Positions 9,861-18,990 of a stretch of 64,000 nucleotides of DNA are shown here, in pieces. Made by a program: the position numbers and the translations under genes. Source of the DNA: Beggiatoa alba B18LD (GTDB lineage: Bacteria > Pseudomonadota > Gammaproteobacteria > Beggiatoales > Beggiatoaceae); NCBI RefSeq assembly GCF_000245015.1, contig NZ_JH600070.1, forward strand, positions 2,746,079 to 2,810,078, written 5' to 3'. How positions within the stretch are numbered: position 1 is the stretch's first letter; every line of letters begins with the position of its first letter. Below the pieces are notes generated by a model, which ran no database searches, was not told the origin of the DNA, and was given only the letters and a program-made list of their open reading frames with translations.

Positions 9861-10400
9861 ATGAAATTTACACAAACCACGCTTGCAGGTGCATATCTTA
9901 TTGAACCTGAATTACGCATTGACGAACGCGGTTTTTTTGCACGGGCATGGTGTGAACAAGAATTTACCGCACAAGGACTAAATCCGCGACTTGTACAATG
10001 TAATATTTCGTTTAACCACAAAAAAGGCACATTGCGCGGTATGCACTACCAAGCAAAACCGCATGAAGAAGTTAAAGTTGTGCGCTGTACCGCAGGGGCA
10101 ATTTATGATGTGATTATAGATATTCGCCCTGATTCGCCAACGTTTAAAAGCTGGTTTGCGGTAGAATTAACGGCAAATAATCATAAAATGCTGTATATTC
10201 CCGAGGGTTTCGCGCATGGGTTCCAAACATTAGTGGATAATACCGAAGTGTTTTATCAAATGTCTGCTTTTTATCATGCAGAGAGTGCGCGGGGGATTCG
10301 GTGGGATTCTCCTCTCGTAGGTATTCAATGGTTGATTGAAAACCCTATTATTTCTGAGAGAGATAGAGGGTTTTTAGAGTGGATTGCAACTGAATATTAG
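9861..10400 (+). CDS. dTDP-4-dehydrorhamnose 3,5-epimerase-like sugar epimerase
   Basis: A 179-residue cupin of the RfbC/RmlC family. Visible are LRGMHYQ (catalytic His), VKVVRCTAGAIYDVIIDIR, and the LYIPEGFAHGFQ motif. RmlC acts on dTDP-4-keto-6-deoxyglucose, but no rmlA, rmlB or rmlD is in this window and rfbF/rfbG are close by. It therefore probably epimerises C-3 and/or C-5 of the CDP-linked (perhaps C-methylated) 4-keto sugar; homologues with CDP or GDP sugars exist. I leave the symbol blank because rfbC would imply dTDP-rhamnose. Confidence 0.88.
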   Translation: MKFTQTTLAGAYLIEPELRIDERGFFARAWCEQEFTAQGLNPRLVQCNISFNHKKGTLRGMHYQAKPHEEVKVVRCTAGAIYDVIIDIRPDSPTFKSWFAVELTANNHKMLYIPEGFAHGFQTLVDNTEVFYQMSAFYHAESARGIRWDSPLVGIQWLIENPIISERDRGFLEWIATEY

Positions 10401-10434
10401 TGAAATATATAAACAGTTTTTAGAAGGTGAAAAA

Positions 10435-11631
10435 ATGACAAGAGAATTATGTCCCATTTGTAATAGCTCTAATGTGCTACCAACTATACACCGTGATGCA
10501 TTAGTTACAATGCAAAATTATGTTTATCATCATGCAAATGAAGCACAAGATGCAAAGATTGGAGAGTTTTTATTAACTATATGTTCTCAATGTGGATTTG
10601 CATACAACTCTTGTTTTGATAAAAAATTGATGCAATATGATGAAAATTACAATAATTCAGTTCCTTCACGAGTTTTTGAATCTTATTACCAAGAAATAGC
10701 TTCTTTTCTCTATGAAGAGTTTCCAATTAAAAATGGTACTGTAATAGACATAGGCTGTGGAAAAGGACATTTTTTAAGAACATTGTGTGCTAAATATCCT
10801 GACATTACTGGAATTGGTATAGACCCAAGCTATGAACGTACGGTAAAAGATATCGACGGTGAGCAAAAATGTTACTTTATAGATGACATTTTTAAAGCAG
10901 ATTATGTTAAACAGAAGCCCAATCTTGTCATTTGTCGTCATGTTATAGAACACATATATCACCCAGTTGTGTTTTTAAAACAAATTCATCTTGCGTTGAA
11001 TAAATTTCAAAATATCCCCGTATTTATAGAAGTACCTGATTTAAAATGGATTCTTGATAATAATGCCTTTTGGGACTTTTGTTATGAGCATTGCAATTAT
11101 TTTACAGCCGATAGTTTGTCTCATACATTAGAGAGAGCTGGGTTTTCTGTGGAGAAAACATACAGTGCTTTCAATAATCAATACCTTTGGCTCAAGTCAA
11201 CTACAAAAAGTATGCCTTTAACGACATATAAAGGATGGAAAGATACGACGGATATTATTGAACATCTAAAATCATATATAGAAAGAGAAAAAGAACTCAT
11301 TGATAAAGTAAGAAGTACGTTATTATCTATAAAAGAAAAGCAGACTATCGTTATATGGGGAATGTCAACTAAAGGAGTTGTGTTTTCAAATTTACTTGAT
11401 CCAACTAATTGTTTAATTGATTATTGTGTTGATATAAATACTAGCAAACAATATTGTTTTGTACCTCACACGGCACATAAAATTTATCCTCCCGAAGTTT
11501 TACAATCCAATTCACAAAATAGCTTTGTTATTATTGTGATGAATCCAAATTATTTAGATGAAATAAAGACAAAATGTAGGGAGCTTTCTTTAGATGCAAA
11601 TTTTTTAGATGCAAATATGACACAGTTATGA
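10435..11631 (+). CDS. Second C-methyltransferase-like protein (zinc ribbon + SAM + C-terminal domain)
   Basis: A 398-residue protein with the same plan as the methyltransferase at 7710: an N-terminal CPIC...CSQC zinc ribbon, a SAM motif VIDIGCGKGHFL near residue 105, and a C-terminal Rossmann-like domain (IVIWGMSTKG near residue 305). It is well diverged and lacks YHEHFSY, having CYEHCNYF in its place, so it may act on another position or substrate. The start is ATG 10435 with AGAAGG 8 bp upstream, rather than the TTG at 10384, which overlaps the previous gene. The gene is clearly AT-richer than its neighbours: 52 of 180 bases are G or C at 11221-11400. Confidence 0.75.
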   Translation: MTRELCPICNSSNVLPTIHRDALVTMQNYVYHHANEAQDAKIGEFLLTICSQCGFAYNSCFDKKLMQYDENYNNSVPSRVFESYYQEIASFLYEEFPIKNGTVIDIGCGKGHFLRTLCAKYPDITGIGIDPSYERTVKDIDGEQKCYFIDDIFKADYVKQKPNLVICRHVIEHIYHPVVFLKQIHLALNKFQNIPVFIEVPDLKWILDNNAFWDFCYEHCNYFTADSLSHTLERAGFSVEKTYSAFNNQYLWLKSTTKSMPLTTYKGWKDTTDIIEHLKSYIEREKELIDKVRSTLLSIKEKQTIVIWGMSTKGVVFSNLLDPTNCLIDYCVDINTSKQYCFVPHTAHKIYPPEVLQSNSQNSFVIIVMNPNYLDEIKTKCRELSLDANFLDANMTQL

Positions 11632-12533
11632 AGAAAGTCCTACTGACTGGTGCAACAGGATTTATTGGACGACAATGCATTATCCCATTATTAGATAAAG
11701 GATATGAGGTTCATGCCGTTCACTCACACACTGATCCTTGTTTGTATCATGAGCATCTTTATTGGCATCAAGTTAACCTATTAGAAAGCGCGCAATTAAA
11801 AAAATTAATTACAACTGTAAAACCAAGTCACTTATTGCATTTTGCTTGGTATGCGATTCCTAGCAAATATTGGACAGCAAAAGAAAATTTTGTTTGGTTA
11901 CAATCAAGTATAGAATTACTACGCCTCTTTGCTCAGGAAAATGGACAAAGAGTGGTAATTGCTGGCACTTGTGCAGAATATGATTGGCAATATGGCTATT
12001 GTTCTGAAAATACAACACCCTTAGTACCTTCTACTCCTTATGGAAAATGCAAACAAGCTTTGCAACAAACATTAGAGGCATTTAGTACAGTGCATAATTT
12101 AAGTAGTGCTTGGGGAAGAATATTTTTTTTATATGGTACATATGAATATCCTGCACGTTTAGTATCTTCTGTCATTAATTCTCTCCTTCGAGGACAACCT
12201 GCAAATTGTTCTCACGGTGAACAAATTAGAGATTTTTTATATGTAGAAGATGTTGCTGATGCTTTTGTCACACTATTAGACAGTCACTTAATCGGTGCGA
12301 TTAATATTGGTTCTGGTCAACCAACAAGTATAAAAAACATAGTAACGACCATTGCACATCAAATAGGACGACCAGACTTATTAAAATTAGGTATATTGCC
12401 AAGTACTGCAAATGAACCTACATTGTTATTGCCTAATACAATGCGGTTAAAACAAGAGTTAGGTTGGCAAGCACAATACGACTTGACTACGGGTTTAGAA
12501 CAAACAATAAATTGGTGGAAAACTAGATTATGA
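11628..12533 (+). CDS. NAD(P)-dependent SDR sugar-nucleotide reductase/epimerase
   Basis: An extended short-chain dehydrogenase of 301 residues. It has the Rossmann motif LLTGATGFIG at residues 5-14, the family-typical GTCAEYDW stretch, and YGKCK (YxxxK) as catalytic pair near residue 137. It resembles the 4-ketoreductases (RfbJ/abequose-synthase-like) that finish 6-deoxyhexose pathways. Expected job: reduce the C-4 keto group of the CDP-sugar after methylation and epimerisation. The ATG overlaps the stop of the preceding gene (ATGA), which points to coupled translation. Confidence 0.82.
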   Translation: MKKVLLTGATGFIGRQCIIPLLDKGYEVHAVHSHTDPCLYHEHLYWHQVNLLESAQLKKLITTVKPSHLLHFAWYAIPSKYWTAKENFVWLQSSIELLRLFAQENGQRVVIAGTCAEYDWQYGYCSENTTPLVPSTPYGKCKQALQQTLEAFSTVHNLSSAWGRIFFLYGTYEYPARLVSSVINSLLRGQPANCSHGEQIRDFLYVEDVADAFVTLLDSHLIGAINIGSGQPTSIKNIVTTIAHQIGRPDLLKLGILPSTANEPTLLLPNTMRLKQELGWQAQYDLTTGLEQTINWWKTRL

Positions 12534-13294
12534 AATTGGTTATTGATACAGAAGAAAAAACCCTTGTTATTAATAATAACGAAAAAGAACAGATGTTAGA
12601 TTTATATTCTAAAGAAGCATTTGAGTTTATTTCACACCAGTGGCTGAAAGTTGGTTGGAATCAAAAGTATCCCTATACATTTAGTTGGTTAGGTCGTCCC
12701 ATTATCCAAATTCCTGAGGACATGATTCGCACTCAGGAAGTTATTTATCGTGTAAAACCTGATGTTATTGTAGAAACAGGTATTGCTCATGGTGGCTCAC
12801 TTATTTATTATGCAAGTCTTTGTAAAATAATGGGTAAAGGCAGGATTATTGGGGTGGATATTGAAATACGTCCTCATAACCGACAAGTTATCGAGTCTCA
12901 TGAATTGTTCCCTTACATTACGTTGATTGAAGGGAGTTCCATTGCAGAAAATATCGTTGCAACAGTTAAATCACTGATTAAGCCACACGAAACGGTATTA
13001 GTCATTTTAGATTCTAATCATATCAAAGCGCATGTATTAGCCGAACTAAATGCTTATTATGCTTTAGTTTCTCCAAACTCTTATATCGTTGCAACAGATG
13101 GTAGTATGCAATATTTATATGATGTTCCCCGTGGAACGCCTGAATGGATTTCTGATAATCCAACAGAAGCGGCAAAAGAATTTGTAAAAGCGCATCCTGA
13201 ATTTGTGATTGAACAGCCTGAATGGGGTTTTAATGAAAGTGAACTAACAAATAATATCACGCATTGGCCACAAGCATGGTTACGTCGGAAATAA
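12530..13294 (+). CDS. CmcI-family methyltransferase/hydroxylase
   Basis: A 254-residue protein of the cephalosporin hydroxylase (CmcI)/rhamnosyl O-methyltransferase family. Visible features: the SAM-binding VETGIAHGGSLIYYA near residue 83, IGVDIEIRPHNR, and a metal-binding ILDSNH (Asp near 164) followed by H-V-x-AEL. In polysaccharide loci such proteins are usually sugar O-methyltransferases, in spite of the family name. It overlaps the preceding reductase by 4 bp. The precise acceptor cannot be told. Confidence 0.85.
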   Translation: MKLVIDTEEKTLVINNNEKEQMLDLYSKEAFEFISHQWLKVGWNQKYPYTFSWLGRPIIQIPEDMIRTQEVIYRVKPDVIVETGIAHGGSLIYYASLCKIMGKGRIIGVDIEIRPHNRQVIESHELFPYITLIEGSSIAENIVATVKSLIKPHETVLVILDSNHIKAHVLAELNAYYALVSPNSYIVATDGSMQYLYDVPRGTPEWISDNPTEAAKEFVKAHPEFVIEQPEWGFNESELTNNITHWPQAWLRRK

Positions 13295-13306
13295 TGCTAT
13301 ATCTAT

Positions 13307-13909
13307 ATGTCCTACAGCGAATTCACCTTTACGCAACTGACCCACCTCTTCAATTTAACCCTTAAAGAAGGGATTTTAGTATTTCCAGAAAAAACGACTA
13401 CTATAGACCCGTTTTTCAAAAAATATCTCGAAAACAATATTCCATTAGCATTAGCAATTGGGACAGAAAAAGCAAAATCGGAAATGTTGATCGCGCCTAT
13501 TCTCATTGAAGTTAGGAAAATGCTCGATAATCGGGTTAGCTTATTTTCTGGTGTTGATTTCAATGTGGATATTGAAAAAGGCTTGAATGGTTTTTGTGAT
13601 TTCTTAATAAGTGCATCCCCACAACAACTCTATGTAGATGCACCTATCATGGTGCTAGTAGAAGCAAAAAACGACAATTTAAAAAATGGATTGGCTCAAT
13701 GTATTGCTGAAATGGTTGCTGCTACATTATTCAACCAAAAAGCAGGTAAACAACCTAACTACGTTTATGGTGTGGTTACAACAGGAAATCAGTGGTTATT
13801 TATGCGCTTAAAAAACAATCTTGTAGAAATAGATTTAAACGAACGCTATATCAATGAGCCTGAAAAAATCGTGGCTCTCCTTATTTCTTTACTTTCCCCA
13901 TCATCTTGA
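13307..13909 (+). CDS. PD-(D/E)XK-fold protein, paralogue of the 7063 gene
   Basis: A 200-residue protein with the same fold signature as the gene at 7063: DFLI near residue 98, then LVEAKNDN near residue 120 and GLAQCIAEM. Identity between the two is concentrated around these motifs. Its stop overlaps the TTG start of the flippase gene (TTGA), so it is embedded inside the operon and co-expressed. Function unknown; a nuclease role is only inferred from the fold. Confidence 0.75.
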   Translation: MSYSEFTFTQLTHLFNLTLKEGILVFPEKTTTIDPFFKKYLENNIPLALAIGTEKAKSEMLIAPILIEVRKMLDNRVSLFSGVDFNVDIEKGLNGFCDFLISASPQQLYVDAPIMVLVEAKNDNLKNGLAQCIAEMVAATLFNQKAGKQPNYVYGVVTTGNQWLFMRLKNNLVEIDLNERYINEPEKIVALLISLLSPSS

Positions 13910-15429
13910 CATCCCTAAAACTCAATATCATTGCAAATTATGTAGGGAATGCTTGGGCAACGCTGATGTCGTTGGCTTTTATACCTATTTATATTCACTT
14001 TTTAGGCATAGAAGCCTATGGATTAATTGGTTTTTTTACGACATTAACGGCTATGTTTGCGTTGCTGGATATGGGACTCAGTGCAACCCTTAACAGAGAA
14101 ATTGCAAAACTATCTATTCAAACAGAAAGTGCGCAGAAAACACGAGATTTAGTACTAACAATAACAACTATTTACTGGTTAATCGGTATTGCTATTGGCT
14201 GTATTATTATCTTATTAGCCAGTTTTATTTCAACCCATTGGTTAAAATCAGTTTCATTAAATACTCAAACGATTGAACATGCCATTATAATGATGGGATT
14301 GATTGTGGTATTTCACTGGGTACAGGGAATTTATACAGGCGGGATTGTTGGTTTACAAAAATTGGTTTTTCTTAATGGTGTAATGATTACAACCGCTACT
14401 TTGCGCGGTTTTGGCGCGGTACTGGTTTTATGGCTTATTTCTCCAACACTACAAGCTTTTTTCACTTGGCAGTTAATTGTTAGCATCATTCACACCGCTT
14501 TATTAGCAATAGGGTTATGGCGTTATTTACCCTCTTTCCCACAACCAGCCCGTTTTCAATTATACCTTTTTCGTGATATTTGGCGGTTTATGGTTGGTAT
14601 GAATGCAATTACGCTTGTCTCACTTGTGCTAACACAATTAGACAAAGTTATTTTAAGTAAATTGCTAACACTTGAAATGTTTGGCTATTACAGTTTAGCC
14701 AGCATGGTTGCTGGCTCTTTGTTCAGAGCGATTACACCTATTTCCTCTGCTATTTTTCCGCGTTTTAGCCAATTGGTTGCGATGAATGCAGAAGAAGAGC
14801 TAAAACGACTTTATCATCATAGTAGCCAACTGATTGCGGTTGTTATATTTCCGTTAGCTGTTGGTATTGCTTTTTTCTCTTATGACATTCTCTTATTGTG
14901 GACACAAAATGTAGAAACAGCCGAACAAACTTATTTATTGGTGAGTCTATTAATTTTAGGAAATATGTCTAATGGTATTATGCATGTGCCGTATGCCTTA
15001 CAACTGGCTTATGGATGGACGAGTTTTGCGTTTTATGTGAATGTGATAGCCATTGTTATACTTGTACCCTTGCTTTTTCTGTTAGCTTCTCTATATGGTG
15101 CGATTGGCGCAGCTATTACATGGTTATTACTTAATAGCAGTTATGTGTTAGTTGGCATACATTTTATGCACCGTCGTTTATTACCAACGGAAAAATGGCA
15201 ATGGTATATTGCGGATGTATTTGTGCCTTTATTCGTAGTATCTGTGATAGCGGGAATATATAAATGGTTATTAATAATAAATAATCATGGTACTGTAGTA
15301 CAATTGATTATGCTAACGAGTATTTTCGTTTCTCTTTTCATAGGTGTTCTTTTATCAACACCACAAATGAGAGAAGTGTGTTTTAGGTTCTTAAGCAGAA
15401 TTAAAACGTATAAGTTCCTACCAATATAA
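13906..15429 (+). CDS. Wzx-type polysaccharide/oligosaccharide flippase
   Basis: A 507-residue polytopic membrane protein of the MATE/MOP superfamily polysaccharide exporters, with about 12-14 hydrophobic segments. It starts like other Wzx/RfbX proteins, with an amphipathic helix followed by PIYIHFLGIEAYGLIGFF, and has the LDMGLSATLNRE stretch. It would flip undecaprenyl-linked repeat units from the cytoplasmic to the periplasmic face. The start is TTG 13906, overlapping the previous stop; no in-frame ATG is early enough to keep the N-terminal motif. Its presence suggests Wzx/Wzy-dependent assembly of the polymer. Confidence 0.88.
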   Translation: MTSLKLNIIANYVGNAWATLMSLAFIPIYIHFLGIEAYGLIGFFTTLTAMFALLDMGLSATLNREIAKLSIQTESAQKTRDLVLTITTIYWLIGIAIGCIIILLASFISTHWLKSVSLNTQTIEHAIIMMGLIVVFHWVQGIYTGGIVGLQKLVFLNGVMITTATLRGFGAVLVLWLISPTLQAFFTWQLIVSIIHTALLAIGLWRYLPSFPQPARFQLYLFRDIWRFMVGMNAITLVSLVLTQLDKVILSKLLTLEMFGYYSLASMVAGSLFRAITPISSAIFPRFSQLVAMNAEEELKRLYHHSSQLIAVVIFPLAVGIAFFSYDILLLWTQNVETAEQTYLLVSLLILGNMSNGIMHVPYALQLAYGWTSFAFYVNVIAIVILVPLLFLLASLYGAIGAAITWLLLNSSYVLVGIHFMHRRLLPTEKWQWYIADVFVPLFVVSVIAGIYKWLLIINNHGTVVQLIMLTSIFVSLFIGVLLSTPQMREVCFRFLSRIKTYKFLPI

Positions 15430-15440
15430 GAGTTATAAAT

Positions 15441-16322
15441 ATGACAAATGCCTCCACTCAACCAACTGTCAGTATTGGATTACCCGTTTATAACGGAGAA
15501 AAGTATTTAGCTAATGCTATAGAGTTATTATTGCAACAGACCTTTACTGATTTTGAATTGATTATTTCTGATAATGCGTCAACAGATAAAACAGCGAAGA
15601 TTTGTCAGGAGTATGCTAATAGGGATAGGCGCATTATTTATTTTAGGCAATTAGAAAATATAGGTGTGGTTGCAAATTTTGAGTTTGTTTTGCAGAAAGC
15701 CCAAGGTGAATATTTTATGTGGGCTGCTCATGATGATGAGTGGAGTGAAAATTATATTGAGTCATTGGTAAACACGCTCTCCAAATATCCAGATGTGGAT
15801 ATTGTATATTCTAATTATATTGGTATTGATGCAGAGTCAAACTACTTGTATTCCTTTGAAAAAGAGCTAGTGTTGCCTATTTTGATACCTCGTTATTCTT
15901 ACCCAAAATGGTTTAATGCCAGCATTTTTAGATTGAGAGCGAATACTGTAGCTTTTTATGGAATGTATCGTAAGAGTCTTTTTCAGAAAAGAAATCCTTT
16001 AATAGTTGAACTCTTAAACGATGTTGTCACATATTCTGATACAAGGTTTTTTGTTGATATTTTATTGAAGCATAACGTTGCATATGTCAAAGGGTGTGAG
16101 TTTAAGTACCGTATTTTAAAACACACCTCCGAGTTTTACAGTAGCGAAGAATATAAAAATAAAGATAAGACAATCAAATCGTTTTCAGGTGTTACACCTG
16201 AAAAATACATCTTAGAACCTCTAGTGAAATACTCGCCATTGCTTGCTTTTGTAGTCCGAATTCTCTACTCCATCATGGAGTTTAAAAGATGGTTTTTATG
16301 GCGTTTGAAAAAAACTAAATGA
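15441..16322 (+). CDS. Family 2 glycosyltransferase
   Basis: A 293-residue GT-A fold enzyme. Residues 9-40 carry TVSIGLPVYNGEKYL and DFELIISDNASTDKT, the nucleotide-sugar site of GT2; HDDEWSENYIE near residue 97 holds the acidic metal-binding pair. A hydrophobic C-terminal stretch may bind the membrane. It forms a tandem paralogous pair with the next gene. Donor and acceptor sugars unknown. Confidence 0.88.
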   Translation: MTNASTQPTVSIGLPVYNGEKYLANAIELLLQQTFTDFELIISDNASTDKTAKICQEYANRDRRIIYFRQLENIGVVANFEFVLQKAQGEYFMWAAHDDEWSENYIESLVNTLSKYPDVDIVYSNYIGIDAESNYLYSFEKELVLPILIPRYSYPKWFNASIFRLRANTVAFYGMYRKSLFQKRNPLIVELLNDVVTYSDTRFFVDILLKHNVAYVKGCEFKYRILKHTSEFYSSEEYKNKDKTIKSFSGVTPEKYILEPLVKYSPLLAFVVRILYSIMEFKRWFLWRLKKTK

Positions 16323-16329
16323 TTTCCAT

Positions 16330-17208
16330 ATGACCATTAAAACAATATCGTTACCTACTGTTAGTATAGGGATTCCCTTATATAACAGTGAAAAATATCT
16401 ACGTCGTACATTGGATAATTTATTAACGCAGACATTTTCTGATTTTGAAATAATCATCTCCGATGATGCCTCGAAGGATTTGACACCAAAAATCTGTGCA
16501 GAATATATACGTATTCGCTTTATTCAACAATCCCAAAACTTAGGCATGGCGGGAAACTTTGAGTTTGTATTACAACAAGCTAAAGGAAAATACTTCATGT
16601 GGGTGGCTGATGATGAGTGGAGTGAGAACTATATTGAATGTTTAGTAAATCGTTTAGACAGTAATCCTACAATAGACTTTGCTTATGCTAGCCATGTATT
16701 AATTGATGAAAATTCACGTATAACGGGTGGAGAAAGTAAAATAGCTTTATTTTTTCGTCCAAGGTCTTATATGCCTAAGCTATACAATGCGGCTGTTTTT
16801 TTTCTTTGGATTAATTGTTCAGCAATTTTTGGCATGTACCGCCGACACATTTTAACCCAACGTCAGCCATTATTTAACCTTTTCCAAGCTGATAATGCGG
16901 TTGCCTCAGATACTAGGTTTTTGATGGAAATCATGCTACATCACAAGGTTATATATACAAGTAAATGCCAATTTAAATATCGGCTTATATTAAAACCTTT
17001 AGATTACTATGAAAAAACTGAGGTAAAATCAAAAATAGATTTCAAAAAATACGTGCAAGAGAACAAGTCAGAAATAAGGCAATTGCAAACAGAACTGACT
17101 CAATACGCTATTTTCCCACTTAAAAAACAGTACCCAATATTTGCTACTCTCTTACTTTTTATGTACAAGTTAATCAGAATTAGAAGGAACTTGAAATCAA
17201 ATTTATAA
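16330..17208 (+). CDS. Family 2 glycosyltransferase (tandem paralogue)
   Basis: A 292-residue GT2 enzyme, clearly a duplicate of the gene just upstream: TVSIGIPLYNSEKYL, DFEIIISDDASKDLT, and ADDEWSENYIE. Compared with the first copy it is shorter by a few residues between the ISDDAS and NLGMAGNFEF motifs and lacks one residue before the DDE. It is 8 bp after the first copy and in a visibly AT-rich stretch. The pair probably adds two related residues or shares one donor. Confidence 0.87.
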   Translation: MTIKTISLPTVSIGIPLYNSEKYLRRTLDNLLTQTFSDFEIIISDDASKDLTPKICAEYIRIRFIQQSQNLGMAGNFEFVLQQAKGKYFMWVADDEWSENYIECLVNRLDSNPTIDFAYASHVLIDENSRITGGESKIALFFRPRSYMPKLYNAAVFFLWINCSAIFGMYRRHILTQRQPLFNLFQADNAVASDTRFLMEIMLHHKVIYTSKCQFKYRLILKPLDYYEKTEVKSKIDFKKYVQENKSEIRQLQTELTQYAIFPLKKQYPIFATLLLFMYKLIRIRRNLKSNL

Positions 17209-17237
17209 AACTAAAACTATTAGGACCTAGAAAATAA

Positions 17238-18194
17238 ATGAGCAATATGCAACTTAGAAAACGAATTCTAATCACAGGTGGTGCAGGTTTCTTAGGTTCA
17301 CATTTATGTGAACGCTTATTAAATGAGGGTAACGATGTTTTATGCGTCGATAACTTCTTCACAGGTTCAAAAGATAATATCTTGCATTTATTGGATAATC
17401 CTCACTTTGAATTAATGCGTCATGATGTGACTTTCCCGCTTTATGTCGAAGTTGATGAAATTTATAACCTCGCCTGTCCTGCCTCACCCATTCATTATCA
17501 ATTTGACCCTGTTCAAACCACAAAGACCAGCGTGCATGGTGCTATCAATATGCTGGGTTTGGCAAAACGGGTAAAAGCTAAAATCTTTCAAGCCTCCACC
17601 AGTGAAGTGTATGGCGACCCACTTGTTCATCCCCAGAAAGAAGATTATTGGGGACATGTAAACCCTGTGGGAATTCGTTCTTGCTATGATGAAGGTAAGC
17701 GTTGCGCTGAAACCTTATTTTTCGATTATTACCGTCAACATAAACTGAATATTAAAGTTGCCCGCATTTTCAATACTTATGGTCCTCACATGCACCCGCA
17801 TGATGGGCGAGTTGTGTCTAATTTTATTGTGCAAGCGTTGCAAAATCAGCCGATTACCGTTTATGGTCAGGGACAACAATCGCGCTCATTTTGCTACGTT
17901 GATGACTTAATTGAGGGATTTGTGCGTTTAATGGGCACATCGGATGATTTTACAGGTCCTGTGAATTTAGGAAATCCTAACGAATTTACTATTTTAGAAT
18001 TAGCAGAAAAAGTGATTGCGTTAACGGGGTCACGTTCACAAATAGAATTTAAGCCCTTACCCAGTGATGACCCTTTGCAACGTCAGCCCGATATCAGTTT
18101 GGCAAAAGAAAAATTAGGGTGGCAACCCAGCATTCAGTTAGAAGCGGGCTTAATTAAAACTATCGCTTATTTTGATAATTTATTAAAACGGTAA
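17238..18194 (+). CDS. uxs: UDP-glucuronate decarboxylase (UDP-xylose synthase)
   Basis: Converts UDP-glucuronate to UDP-xylose with tightly bound NAD+. The 318 residues follow the UXS family end to end: [16 protein letters not shown] at residue 9, the diagnostic [35 protein letters not shown] (catalytic Tyr/Lys with the family Arg), and ARIFNTYGP. This predicts xylose, or a sugar derived from it, in the polymer. UDP-glucose dehydrogenase, which would supply UDP-glucuronate, is not in the window. Confidence 0.93.
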   Translation: MSNMQLRKRILITGGAGFLGSHLCERLLNEGNDVLCVDNFFTGSKDNILHLLDNPHFELMRHDVTFPLYVEVDEIYNLACPASPIHYQFDPVQTTKTSVHGAINMLGLAKRVKAKIFQASTSEVYGDPLVHPQKEDYWGHVNPVGIRSCYDEGKRCAETLFFDYYRQHKLNIKVARIFNTYGPHMHPHDGRVVSNFIVQALQNQPITVYGQGQQSRSFCYVDDLIEGFVRLMGTSDDFTGPVNLGNPNEFTILELAEKVIALTGSRSQIEFKPLPSDDPLQRQPDISLAKEKLGWQPSIQLEAGLIKTIAYFDNLLKR

Positions 18195-18201
18195 AGCCTT
18201 T

Positions 18202-18975
18202 ATGTTTCGTTCTCTTAATTTGTTGCTCTCAAAGTTTATAGAAAAAACAAATATTTCTAGGTGGCTTTTCCGTTTTTTTACACGGATTTTACCTGTACCA
18301 ACAACCCGCGTGCGCGGTGTGCCGATTAAAATCATTATCCCGTTGCATCAAGTGGGCGTTTATGACCAATTTAAACATTGGGAACAACGTGAGCCTGAAA
18401 CTTTAGATTGGATTGATAAATTTGATAAGGATTGTGTACTTTTTGACATTGGTGCAAGTTTCGGCAATGAAACCCTTTATGCCGCTTTAAAAGCGAATGC
18501 ACCCCGTAAAATCATTTGTTTCGATTTGGATTTATTGGCAAGTTTTAATTTAGCCAATAATTTACAATTGAATAATATTCAAAAGGTTGAGCAATATTAT
18601 ATTGGTATCGCTAAACAATCAGGATTTATTAATGCACGTGAGCCGACAAATTATGCTTGTGTGCTTAATCGTCCCAAGTATGACTTAATCCATTATAAAA
18701 CCTATAGTATTGCTTTAGATGATTTTATTGCGCAGGTAGGGGAATCACCTGATTATTTAAAAGTTGATGTAGATGGTATAGAAGTTGATATCTTGGAGGG
18801 AATGCCGAAAACGTTGGCAGATAGTCGCTTAAAATCTATCCTCATCGAGGTGGGTTATCAAACGTTACCCCAAGTTCAGCAAATTTTAACGCAAGCAGGC
18901 TTTGTTCAAACTTATCAGTCAGAACAACGGGGTATCGTAGGTAGCGAGACCTATAATTTAATTTTTAGCCGTTGA
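18202..18975 (+). CDS. FkbM-family methyltransferase
   Basis: A 257-residue class I SAM methyltransferase. LFDIGASFGNETLYAA near residue 90 binds SAM, and YLKVDVDGIEVDILEG near residue 190 is the hallmark FkbM block. FkbM proteins in polysaccharide loci O-methylate sugar hydroxyls, often at chain ends. It follows the UXS gene by 7 bp. A second FkbM gene is at 24764. Confidence 0.85.
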   Translation: MFRSLNLLLSKFIEKTNISRWLFRFFTRILPVPTTRVRGVPIKIIIPLHQVGVYDQFKHWEQREPETLDWIDKFDKDCVLFDIGASFGNETLYAALKANAPRKIICFDLDLLASFNLANNLQLNNIQKVEQYYIGIAKQSGFINAREPTNYACVLNRPKYDLIHYKTYSIALDDFIAQVGESPDYLKVDVDGIEVDILEGMPKTLADSRLKSILIEVGYQTLPQVQQILTQAGFVQTYQSEQRGIVGSETYNLIFSR

Positions 18976-18990
18976 GCGTGTGGAACATAC

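Noticed and set aside
9861-10400. Calling the epimerase rfbC/rmlC of dTDP-rhamnose synthesis
   Set aside because: No rmlA, rmlB or rmlD gene in the window, and CDP-sugar genes are next to it.
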